A DNA stretch of 64,000 nt from NCBI RefSeq assembly GCF_036884655.1, contig NC_088355.1:23839501-23903500 (forward strand), read 5' to 3'. Origin of the DNA: Musa acuminata AAA Group (taxonomy: Eukaryota > Streptophyta > Magnoliopsida > Zingiberales > Musaceae). Within the stretch, counting starts at the first letter, position 1. Each line of letters starts with the position of its first letter. Positions 41,016 through 51,821 of this stretch are shown piece by piece. Position numbers and translations under genes: made by a program. Below the pieces are notes generated by a model, which did no database searches, had not been told where the DNA came from, and was given only the letters and a program-made list of their open reading frames with translations.

Positions 41016-44000
41016 ATGAAGATAACATGCTGGAATGTTCGCGGACTTAATAAGTCGGAGAAATGTCGGGAGCTCAACAGAATAATCAAGTCTGCCGCAT
41101 GTGATATTGTTATTCTAGTGGAAACGAAAATTAAACAATCGCGCGTTCAAGCTCAAAAGAATTTAATATGGCCGGACGCAGAACTGTTTACCAATGACTC
41201 AAATGAAACTTTTGGTAGAATATGGGTCTTATGGAATCCTAACTCTATTAATGCTTGGTTTATTTCTGCTACTGATCAATTCATTCATCTTAAGGTAGAG
41301 GATAAAAAGAATGGCTGTCAATTCAATTTCACTGGTATATATGCTTCAAACAGTATGCAAGAAAGAAATACTCTTTGGTCTGACCTGACTAATATTGTAA
41401 ATGGCTGTCTCAATGTATCTTGGATTGTTCTTGGAGACTTTAATACTGTTCGGTACACAAATGAAAAAGTGGGGGGTAGACAACTTTCAGAAAGTCAGCT
41501 TCAAAGTTTTAATGATTACATTGACACTGCAGCATTGTTTGATATGAAATCTGTGGGTAATTGGCTCTCCTGGAGTAATCAAGGTGCTGCTAACAGAAAA
41601 ATAATGGCTCGACTTGATAGTTGTTTGATTAACCATGAATGGTTAACAGTTTACCCAGATTCACTTCATGAGTATGGTGCTCCTTTGTTTTCTGACCATT
41701 CTTTAATGTATATACACGCAGAAAAAGCGACACCAAGAGGCATGAAACCGTTTAGATTCTTTAACATGTGGAGTACTCGTCCTCAATTTCTTGATGTTAT
41801 CAGATCTGCTTGGAATGTTAATGTGCATGGATCCCCCCCTTACATCTTATGTCAAAAGCTCAAAGCCTGTAAAGCAGCACTAAAGGAGTGGAATACAAAT
41901 ACCTTTGGCAATATTACCACCAGAGTTCAATTTTGCAGAAAGGAACTAATGTCATTGCAACATGAGCTGCAACTTCAGCCAAATGATGAAAATATTATCT
42001 ACAAAGAGACGGAAGCCAGAAATAACTTCATGCAAGCCTTAAAACAGGAGGAAAGTTTTGCAAAGCAGAAGTCTCGACAGCATTGGCTTACACTAGGGGA
42101 TTCCAATACTAAATTTTTCTATGCTTCAATTGCTACTCGAAGGGCTGTTAACCGTATCAGCAAATGCAGAGACAAAGATGATAATCTTATTGAGAATTTA
42201 GATGAGGTTAAAGCACACACAGAGCAATTTTTTTATTCCTTACTCAATCAAGCTGGGAAACCTAATAACATTCATGTGGAGCCGACTAGAAAACTTGATT
42301 CGGAAGCTATTTCAATCCTCAATGCCCCAATTACAGATTACGAAATTGTATGTGTTGTCTTTAAGTCACCAAAGCACAAAAGCCCAGGTCCAGATGGATT
42401 TCCAGCTGAATTTTACCAAACTGCTTGGTCTATTATTGGAAATGATGTGATCAAAGCTTGCCAACATTTTTTCTCTTCAGGTCATATTCTTAGAGAGATG
42501 AATTACACTTTTATTTCTTTAATTCCGAAGAATGCAGGGGCTGATTCACTAGAGAACTATCGACCCATATCATTATGCAACTTTATATACAAGATCATCT
42601 CCAAAGTATTGGCAAATAGAATGCAAAAGGTATTACACAAGATCATTAGCCCAAATCAAGCTGTTTTCATCAAAGGGAGAAGTATACATCATAACATTTT
42701 GCTTGCTAATGACTTGGTCAAAGATTTGCATTCAAAAGCAAGAGGGACAAAAATCTGCATTAAAGCTGATATAAGGAAAGCCTTTGATTCAGTTAATAGG
42801 AAATTTATCTATAAGATGCTCCTTGATATGAACTTCCCACAGCAATGGATTAATTGGATTCAATCTTGCCTAGAAACTCCAAAGTTTTCGATACTCTTTA
42901 ATGGCTCACCTATTGGTTTTTTTGGGAGCACGAATGGCATCCGACAAGGTGATCCACTCTCTCTGTATCTCTTTACTATTGCGATGGAAGGACTTAGCTG
43001 TATGTTGGAACACGCAGTCTTAAATGACAGCATTAAGGTACCCAGTGCTGGTTCTGTTCATATATCACATATAACATTTGCAGATGACTTACTTATCTTT
43101 CTCCAAAATGAACCAACTTCAGTAAAGAACCTGGCTACTATTATGAATGACTTTGGTATGGTTTCTGGACTTCAGTTAAATCATGCGAAAAGTAAAGTAT
43201 ATATGAGCCCTTACGTTGAGGATAAGGTCTTTATTTCACAAACTTTGGGGGTTAGTGAAGGAAGCTTGCCAGTTCCTTATTTGGGTCTCCCGCTCATATC
43301 CACAGGCATTCACAAAACCCACTGTCAACCTATCTTGCAAAAAATAAAGAATAGAATTTCTTCTTGGAAAAATAGGTTTCTATCAAAAGCAGGACGACTC
43401 GAACTCATCCGTTCGGTATTGCACTCCTACTCTATATATTGGTGTAATGCATTTTTTCTGCCTGCTGGACTTCTCCAAGATATTGAACGGTTATTAATGA
43501 ACTTCTTCTGGAATGACACAAATGATAAGGCAATGCATATGGTAAATTGGGATAGTATTTGCAAACCGAAAGATGAAGGAGGGCTAAATTTGAGAAATAC
43601 TAGAGATTGGAATCAAGCATGTTTGGTACAGCAATTGTGGGATCTTTTGCAAAACAAATGTTCCTTATGGTCACATTGGGTTTCTGCTAAGTATCTCTCA
43701 AAGGAATCAATATGGGAAATTTCAACAAGAACATACCACTCTGCAGCTTGGAAAGGAATTTTAAAGGCAAGGAATTGGCTAATCAAACATATTTCGTATG
43801 CAATCTCTTCTGGAACTAGTACTAATATGTGGTACGATCCTTGGGTGAATGGGAAGAGTATATTTCAATTATTTGGCGACAGAATACGAAAAGATCTTGG
43901 GGCTCCCAAAGATTGGAAGGTTTCCGAGTTCATCGCTAACGGTACTTGGTGTCTCCCTAATCCTATTTCTCCTGAAATGTTATCACTTTGGCCGACTATC

Positions 44001-44636
44001 ATAGCTATTCGAATCAGGAACAACTCTTCAGATAAACTTATTTGGCCTCATGACAATGGTAAATTTAGTGCCACATCCGCATGGAATCAAATTAGGTAAA
44101 GAAATAACAAGTGGGTCCCAAGCAGTTGGACATGGGATCGACCGGGATCACAAAGACACTCCTTATGTACATGGCAGGCCCTTCTCAATAAACTACCTAC
44201 AATAGACAATATGAAAAGAAGAGGTATCTATCATGTTAACCGATGCTCCTTTTGTTTGCAACAAGAAGAAACTGTTGACCACCTCTATTTTGCTTGTGAT
44301 TATACAAAATGGATATGGAAGGAGATTCTCCAGCGATTTGAACTCAATAGACTGCCGCAACCAAACTTGCACCAAGAACTAGACGACCTTATGCAATGTT
44401 TCTCAAGAAAAGGGCCTCTTACACAACTGGCAAAGGTTATTTTCAGATGTGCTATTTGGTGGATGTGGAAGGAGAGATGTAATAGAATCTTTGAATGTCA
44501 ACACACAAACAATGCTCAGCTCTTGAAAGAGATTATTAGAGACTCAAGATCCTGTATGGAGCATGAACTCAAAACCGAGCACTTCACCCGAAGAGAAAAA
44601 GATATTTTTATCAAATTTAATTTTGCTATTAGCTAA
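41016..44636 (+). pseudogene. LINE-E ORF2 with one nonsense codon before the zf-RVT region
   Basis: It is open for 1027 codons from ATG 41016. A Gln codon is then TAA at 44097-44099. The last 180 or so codons, with the zf-RVT motif (CSFCLQQEETVDHLYFAC), follow in frame to 44636. Endonuclease motifs (GDFN, SDHS) and the RT FADD are intact. Missense differences from siblings include a Pro to Leu change in the conserved RQGDPLSPY block (here RQGDPLSLY). The truncated protein would keep the endonuclease and RT but lose the C-terminal Cys region, which is important in L1 elements. Confidence 0.92.
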
Positions 44637-44823
44637 AGATCTTGGGAATGATGCCAAATAATGTACCCACAGATAGTTATAGTCTACAGCATGTGTAGTC
44701 ATAACTATCGCATTAGCACTCTATGAGTTACTTGGCTTTGTCTATGACTTGTATAGATAAAGCTATTTGTAGAAACTTTACACATAATGAATTTTACTTT
44801 TACTTACCAAAAAAAAAGAAAAT

Positions 44824-47800
44824 ATGAAGAAACAAAGAGAACGTGAGGGGAAGAGTAAGATCGTTACATGGGAGAAAATGAAAAGGGAGCTAAAGAGAAA
44901 ATATTTACCTGATAATTATAGACAAGAGATCTTTCTCAAAATACATGATTTCAAGCAAAAAGATCTTAGTGTGGAGGAGTACACTGCAGAATTTGATAAT
45001 TTGATGTTAAAAGGAGAGCTTGTGGAACCGGAAGAGCAAACAATTGCAAGATACTTAGGAGGTCTGAAGTATGAGATTGCTAAAGTTGTTCAGCTACAGC
45101 CATATTGGTCTTTAAATGATGTGAACAAGCTGGCATTAAAAGTTGAAAAGCAACAGAAGTTTGAAAAGAGTTTTCGGTATGGCTCAAAAGAAGGCTACAC
45201 AAAAGGAGGAAGTTCCAAGCCTACTGTCCAAAGCAAGGTGATATCAAAGGTGCAAGAAAAGGGTGAAGATTCTGCTGGCAATAAAAAAACACCTAATTCT
45301 TCTACCCCAAGTGGTCGAAAATGCTTCAAATGTCATGGTTTTGGGCATATTGCTTCGGATTGTCCAAATAGGAGGATTGTAACTTTGGTTGAAGATCATA
45401 GTGATGGAGGTGAAAATAAAGCTGACGATGAACCAAAATACGATGATGATGAGGAAGAGATTACTTATGCTAACCATGGTTTGTCTATTGTATTGCAACG
45501 TAGTTTACAAGTGTCATATGTGGCCGACGATGAAAGTTGGGTGAGAAAAAATGTGTTTCACACTAAATGCACTTCTCTTGGCAAGGTGTGCTTGGTGATC
45601 ATCGACAGTGGCAGTTTTGAGAACGTGGTTTCTTTGGAGATGGTGCAGAAGCTGAAGTTGGATACGATCCCTCATCCACATCCATACCAATTATGTTGGT
45701 TGCAGAAAGGAAATGACATCAAGGTAACTAAAAGATGTTTAGTTTCATTTTCTATTGGCAATTATTATAAAGATAAAATGTGGTGTGATGTTGCCCCTAT
45801 GGATGCTTGTCATTTGCTATTGGGAAGACCTTGGCATTATGATAGAAGAGTGTTGTATGATGGTTATAAACATACTTATTCTTTTAAGGTGAATGAAACG
45901 AAGATTATCTTAGCTCCATTACAACCTTCCGAAATCAGTGCGCCAAAGAAGGAAGTTAGTGCTTTTATTTCTTTTAGAGAATGCAGATATGAATTGGACA
46001 AGGGCGGTCATGTTTTGGCCCTAATGGTAGTAGAGAAGAACGAACAACATACGGAGACACCGAAAATCATGCAACCAATCCTAGAAGAATTTCAAGATGT
46101 TATACCGGAAGAGATTCCACATGGCCTTCCACCTTTGAGAGACATTCAACATCACATTGATCTTATTCCGGGGGCTGTTCTACCTAATAAGGCTGCCTAC
46201 AGAATGAGTCCTAAAGAACATGAAGAACTTCAAAGGCAAGTTGATGAATTAGTGAAAAAGGGGTTAATTCGGGAGAGCATGAGTCCTTGTGCAGTTCCAG
46301 CCTTGTTGGTGCCTAAGAAAGATGGTTCTTGGAGAATGTGCGTGGACAGTCGAACCATCAACAAAATCACAGTAGACTATAGCTTTCCTATTCCAAGGTA
46401 AGATGACTTACTTGATCAATTGTGCGGTGCTTGTACTTACCAAAAAAAAAAAAAATTGTGCGGTGCTTGTATTTTCTCAAAAATTGATTTGAGGAGTGGC
46501 TATCATCAAATAAGAATGAGGCCCGGAGATGAGTGGAAAACAGCGTTTAAAACTAGAGAAGGCTTATATGAATGGTTGGTTATGCCATTTGGCCTATCTA
46601 ATGCTCCTAGCACCTTCATGAGATTTATGAATCACATACTTAAGCCATGCATTGGAATATTTGTTGTAGTTTATTTTGACGATATATTGGTGTACAGCAA
46701 GAGTGAAGAGGAGCATATGAGTCATCTGAAAGAGATCTTTCTTATTTTGAGGCAGCAAAAACTTTATGCTAATCTAAAGAAATGTGATTTCTTTACTTCT
46801 AGTGTGGTGTTTTTGGGGTATATTGTTTCAAAAGATGGAATCATGATAGATCAAAGTAAGGTTGAAGCTATTCTCAATTGGCCAACACCTGCTTCATTAC
46901 ATGATGTGAGGAGTTTCTATGGCTTAACATCTTTTTATAGAAGATTCATCAAGAGTTTCAGCTCTATTGTCGCTCCAATCACCGAATGTCTGAAATGTGA
47001 CAAATTCAAATGGACTAGTGAGGCTAACGATGCTTTTGAGCTTTTGAAAGAAAGGTTACTGAGGCTCCTATTTTAGTTCTACCAAATTTTGATAATGTGT
47101 TCGAAGTTGAATGTGATGCATCTAATGTGGGAATTGGTGCTGTTTTGAGTCAAGACGGAAGGCCCATTGCATTTTTTAGTGAAAAGCTGAATGATACAAG
47201 AAAGAAATACTCTACTTATGATAAGGAGTTTTATGCGATTTATCGAGCTTTGTCTCATTGGAGTCAATATCTTCTCGCCAAGCCATTTGTTCTATATTCT
47301 GATCACGAGGCATTAAAGTTCATTAATCATCAGCACAAGCTAAACAAGAGGCATGCAGCTTGGGTGGAGTTCTTACAATCTTACAACTTTACAATCAAGC
47401 ACAAATCTGGTGTTCAAAATGTAGTTGCTGATGCATTGAGCAGAAAGCATTCTTTATTATCAGCAATGGAAGTCAAAGTGGTTGGATTTGAAACATTCAA
47501 AGATCTATATGAGAATGATGTGGATTTTGGCTCGATATGGCAGAATTGCAAATCAGGTTCCTTTCAACAATTTTCGATCTTTGATGGTTTTCTTTTTCGA
47601 GCTAATGCTTTATGTGTTCCAACTTGTTCTTTGAGGCAAGTAATTCTAGCTGAAGCTCATGGTGGTGTTTTGGGAGGACATTTCGGTAGGGACAAGACTC
47701 TAGCTCTTGTTCAATCAAATTTCTACTGGCCTAAAATGTTCAGAGATGTGGATAGACATGTGAAGCAATGCCGATTATGTCATTTGGCAAAAACAAGAAG

Positions 47801-48833
47801 TCAAAATTCTGGGTTGTACACTCCATTGCCAGTGCCAAATGCTCCATGGGAGGATGTGAGTCTTGATTTCGTTTTAGGACTGCCAAGAACTCAAAGGAAC
47901 AAGGATTCTATCATGGTTGTTGTTGATAGATTTTCAAAAATGTCTCACTTTGTTCCATGCAATAAATCAAATGATGCATCTCATATTGCTGATTTATATT
48001 TTAAGGAGATTGTTAAATTGTATGGTATTCCAAGAACTATGGTGTCTGATCGAGATTCAAAATTTGTTAGTCATTTTTGGAGAACTCTTTGGAGGAAGCT
48101 GGGTACTTCTTTGAATTTCAGTAGCTCGCATCATCCACAAACCGATGGGCAAACTGAGGTAACAAACCGAAGCTTAGGAAATTTACTTAGAAGCTACGTT
48201 GGCAAGAATATTAAGCAATGGGATGTCATTATTCCACAAATTGAGTTTGCTTACAATCGTTCTATGCATCATAGTATTGGTAAGAGTCCTTTTGAGGTAG
48301 TTTATGGTGCTAACCCTGCTGGTCCTTTGGACTTAATCCCTCACTCTATAACAAAGCAATTTAGTGGAGATGCTGATGAAAGAGCTAAGCAGATAAAGAA
48401 GCTGCATGAGGGTGTGAAAGCAACCATTGAGAAGCAAAATGAGAGGTACATGCATGCTGCCAACAAACACAGAAAACATGTGGAGTTTAATGCAGGTGAT
48501 TTGGTCTGGATTCATCTAAGGAAGGAGAGGTTTCCATCGGGCAAATTTGGAAAATTGAAACCAAAGGCTGATGGTCCATTCAAGGTGCTTAAGAGAATTG
48601 GCAGAAATGCTTATGAGATAGAGCTACCTGAAGATTACGGAGTATCCTCAACATTTAATGTGGCTGATTTGAGTCCTTTTTATAATCATGTTGATGAATC
48701 AAACGAAGACTTGAGGACAAGTCTCATTCAACTGGGGGAGATTGACACGGGAGTGTCTAATTTACTACAATATGATTATATGAGCATTGATTATGATCTA
48801 GTATCTTTTTCAGTCAATAATGATGCCTCATAA
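44824..48833 (+). pseudogene. Ty3/gypsy gag-pol: one stop, one in-frame micro-LINE, one frameshift
   Basis: The gag C-terminal half carries a CCHC knuckle (CFKCHGFGHIASDC, about 45322). Protease has an intact IIDSGS site (about 45600). RT runs from about 46180, with YFDD at about 46672. RNase H has its usual acidic positions (ECDAS, KEFYAI, YSDHEALK). Integrase has the HHCC finger (about 47660-47790) and an intact D-D-E set (LDFVLG, SDRDSKF, GQTEVT). A TAA at 46399-46401 replaces a conserved residue in PIPR-DD. A 36-bp insertion at about 46436-46471 adds 12 codons without changing frame. A 1-bp loss at about 47055 shifts frame, and the rest is open from 47065 to 48833. Catalytic residues are well kept, so the element died recently. 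Confidence 0.87.
46418..46471 (+). mobile_element. Micro-LINE: 18-bp LINE 3' end (cttacc + A12) with an 18-bp target duplication
   Basis: aattgtgcggtgcttgta occurs at 46418-46435 and 46454-46471. Between them is cttacc followed by A12, identical to the 3' terminus of the LINE family here (…tttacttaccaaaa). With the ta of the target as microhomology it reads tacttacc. This is target-primed reverse transcription that stopped after a few bases past the tail. Confidence 0.85.
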
Positions 48834-49217
48834 TCTTTATCTCAGCACAATCAAATATGACAGCTCATCAGCATATTCTCTGCACAAAGTTAAAGCTGTT
48901 TCAAAGTGCTTTTCTTCAAGACAAAGGAATGCATTAAAGGAGTTGGTTGGCAGCTGTGAACATTTCTTCATTACCAATGAGTGCATTAAAATAGTTGGTT
49001 AGTAGCTGTAAATACTTAATTTCGAAATTCCCTATGCATGAAGGGTTGTTTCATGCACTAGTATTTATTTTGGTGTTTAGGACTTAGAAAGGACTTTAGA
49101 AACTGATGATATCTGGGCAGCAGCTCTTAGAGAACCCCTTAAACTCTGTATCTCTTGGAAGCGTCCTTGAGTGGTGAGTCTTTTATTTTCTAGTTCTGTA
49201 TCCTCGTTTAATCTCCA
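48834..49217 (+). other. 3' flank of the second gypsy pol; no gene seen
   Basis: AT-rich sequence after the pol stop. I see no clear purine tract or LTR start, though it may be the 3' LTR or UTR of that element. It is cut by the LINE-F tail at 49218. Confidence 0.4.
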
Positions 49218-51667
49218 TTTTTTTTTTGGTAAGTAAAAGTAAAATTCATTATGTGTAAAGTTTCTACAAATAGCTTTATCTATACAAGTCATAGACAAAG
49301 CCAAGTAACTCATAGAGTGCTAATGCGATAGTTATGACTACACATGCTGTAGACTATAACTATCTGTGGGTACATTATTTGGCATCATTCCCAAGATCTT
49401 TAGCTAATAGCAAAATTAAATTTGATAAAAATATCTTTTTCTCTTCGGGTGAAGTGCTCGGTTTTGAGTTCATGCTCCATACAGGATCTTGAGTCTCTAA
49501 TAATCTCTTTCAAGAGCTGAGCATTGTTTGTGTGTTGACATTCAAAGATTCTATTACATCTCTCCTTCCACATCCACCAAATAGCACATCTGAAAATAAC
49601 CTTTGCCAGTTGTGTAAGAGGCCCTTTTCTTGAGAAACATTGCATAAGGTCGCCTAGTTCTTGGTGCAAGTTTGGTTGCGGCAGTCTATTGAGTTCAAAT
49701 CGCTGGAGAATCTCCTTCCATATCCATTTTGTATAATCACAAGCAAAATAGAGGTGGTCAACAGTTTCTTCTTGTTGCAAACAAAGGGAGCATCGGTTAA
49801 CATGATAGATACCTCTTCTTTTCATATTGTCTATTGTAGGTAGTTTATTGAGAAGGGCCTGCCATGTACATAAGGAGTGTCTTTGTGATCCCGGTCGATC
49901 CCATGTCCAACTGCTTGGGACCCACTTGTTATTTCTTTGCCTAATTTGATTCCATGCGGATGTGGCACTAAATTTACCATTGTCATGAGGCCAAATAAGT
50001 ATATCTGAAGAGTTGTTCCTGATTCGAATAGCTATGATAGTCGGCCAAAGTGATAACATTTCAGGAGAAATAGGATTACGGAGACACCAAGTACCGTTAG
50101 CGATGAACTCGGAAACCTTCCAATCTTTGGGAGCCCCAAGATCTTTTCGTATTCTGTCGCCATATAATTGAAATATACTCTTCCCATTCACCCAAGGATC
50201 GTACCACATATTAGTACTAGTTCCAGAAGAGATTGCATACGAAATGTGTTTGATTAGCCAATTCCTTGCCTTTAAAATTCCTTTCCAAGCTGCAGAGTGG
50301 TATGTTCTTGTTGAAATTTCCCATATTGATTCCTTTGAGAGATACTTAGCAGAAACCCAATGTGACCATAAGGAACATTTGTTTTGTAAAAGATCCCACA
50401 ATTGCTGTACCAAACATGCTTGATTCCAATCTCTAGTATTTCTCAAATTTAGCCCCCCTTCATCTTTCGGTTTGCAAATACTATCCCAATTTACCATATG
50501 CATTGCCTTATCATTTGTGTCATTCCAGAAGAAGTTCATTAATAACCGTTCAATATCTTGGAGAAGTCCAGCAGGCAGAAGAAATGCATTACACCAATAT
50601 ATAGAGTAGGAGTGCAATACCGAACGGATGAGTTCGAGTCGTCCTGCTTTTGATAGAAACCTATTTTTCCAAGAAGAAATTCTATTCTTTATTTTTTGCA
50701 AGATAGGTTGACAGTGGGTTTTGTGAATGCCTGTGGATATGAGCGGGAGACCCAAATAAGGAACTGGCAAGCTTCCTTCACTAACCCCCAAAGTTTGTGA
50801 AATAAAGACCTTATCCTCAACGTAAGGGCTCATATATATTTTACTTTTCGCATGATTTAACTGAAGTCTAGAAACCATACCAAAGTCATTCATAATAGTA
50901 GCCAGGTTCTTTACTGAAATTGGTTCATTTTGGAGAAAGATAAGTAAGTCATCTGCAAATGTTATATGTGATATATGAACAGAACCAGCACTGGGTACCT
51001 TAATACTGTCATTTAAGACTGCGTGTTCCAACATACAGCTAAGTCCTTCCATCGCAATAGTAAAGAGATACGGAGAGAGTGGATCACCTTGTCGGATGCC
51101 ATTCGTGCTCCCAAAAAAACCAATAGGTGAGCCATTAAAGAGTATCGAAAACTTTGGAGTTTCTAGGCAAGATTTGAATCCAATTAATCCATTGCTGTGG
51201 GAAGTTCATATCAAGGAGCATCTTATAGATAAATTTCCTATTAACTGAATCAAAGGCTTTCCTTAGATCAGCTTTAATGCAGATTTTTGTCCCTCTTGCT
51301 TTTGAATGCAAATCTTTGACCAAGTCATTAGTAAGCAAAATGTTATGATGTATACTTCTCCCTTTGATGAAAGCAGCTTGATTTGGGCTAATGATCTTGT
51401 GTAATACCTTTTGCATTCTATTTGCCAATACTTTGGAGATGATCTTGTATATAAAGTTGCATAATGATATGGGTCGATAGTTCTCTAGTGAATCAGCCCC
51501 TGCATTCTTCGGAATTAAAGAAATAAAAGTGCAATTCATCTCTCTAAGAATATGACCTGAAGAGAAAAAATGTTGGCAAGCTTTGATCACATCATTTCCA
51601 ATAATAGACCAAGCAGTTTGGTAAAATTCAGCTGGAAATCCATCTGGACCTGGGCTTTTGTGCTTTG
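49218..51667 (-). mobile_element. LINE-F: 5'-truncated LINE, head-to-head with LINE-G
   Basis: T10 at 49218-49227 is the A-tail. The minus strand holds the 3' UTR and ORF2 from the RT domain to the end. It stops at a point equal to about 17607 in LINE-D and joins LINE-G (plus) with a 2-bp overlap (tg, 51666-51667). Confidence 0.9.
49400..51667 (-). pseudogene. LINE-F ORF2, RT and zf-RVT part, one frameshift
   Basis: The endonuclease domain is absent because of truncation. Sequence begins at KHKSPGPDGF in RT. A single inserted T at about 51173-51175 shifts frame between …INWIQ and SCLETPKF. From the internal Met at 51052 the frame is open to the end (550 codons), with FADD (about 50952) and the zf-RVT motif intact. 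There is no start of its own, so no functional product is expected. Confidence 0.9.
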
Positions 51668-51783
51668 TAGATGAAGTGGATAAATATAGGAATAAAGCCA
51701 TAAAAGGTAAGGATATTGTGCGGGAAGAAAATACAAAACCGAAGGATAAGAAAAAGGATGGTACAATCCATCCAAAGTCGTAG
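51668..51783 (+). pseudogene. LINE-G ORF1 tail
   Basis: Only the last 38 or so codons (VDEVDKYRNKAIKGK…DGTIHPKS) up to the TAG at 51781-51783. No start and no domain. Confidence 0.8.
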
Positions 51784-51821
51784 GATGAATACCTTACTAC
51801 CTTTTCATTTGTTTATTACTA

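Larger units (their letters stand above)
39080..44817 (+). mobile_element. LINE-E: full-length L1-type LINE (about 5.7 kb)
   Basis: It has a repetitive 5' UTR (39080-39445), ORF1 (39446-40975), ORF2 (41016-44636) and a 3' UTR ending tttacttaccaaaa (A9 at 44809-44817). The left flank is SIRE-like non-coding sequence and the right flank is the inside of a gypsy gag. No target duplication is seen. It is the only copy here complete at both ends, but both ORFs carry lesions. Confidence 0.92.
44818..49217 (+). mobile_element. Second Ty3/gypsy element (gag-pol without visible chromodomain), 5' end missing
   Basis: It runs from mid-gag to about 380 bp beyond the pol stop, where LINE-F begins. Neither LTR could be recognised. 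RT style (SPCAVPALLVPKKDGSWRMCVDS) and the integrase end (YGVSSTFNVADLSPF) differ from the Tekay-like element and resemble CRM/Reina-type chromoviruses by recall. Lineage is uncertain. Confidence 0.78.

Noticed and set aside
39030..44840. Target duplication around LINE-E based on shared aaagagaac near both flanks
   Set aside because: The two strings lie at different distances from the junctions and in A/G-rich sequence where chance matches are common.
48857..49217. A 3' LTR of the second gypsy element starting near tgacagctc
   Set aside because: No purine tract before it, no matching copy in the window and no visible end, so the boundary cannot be supported.
51600..51775. Twin priming as the origin of the LINE-F/G inversion
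   Set aside because: Twin priming leaves one A-tail; both halves here have their own tail.
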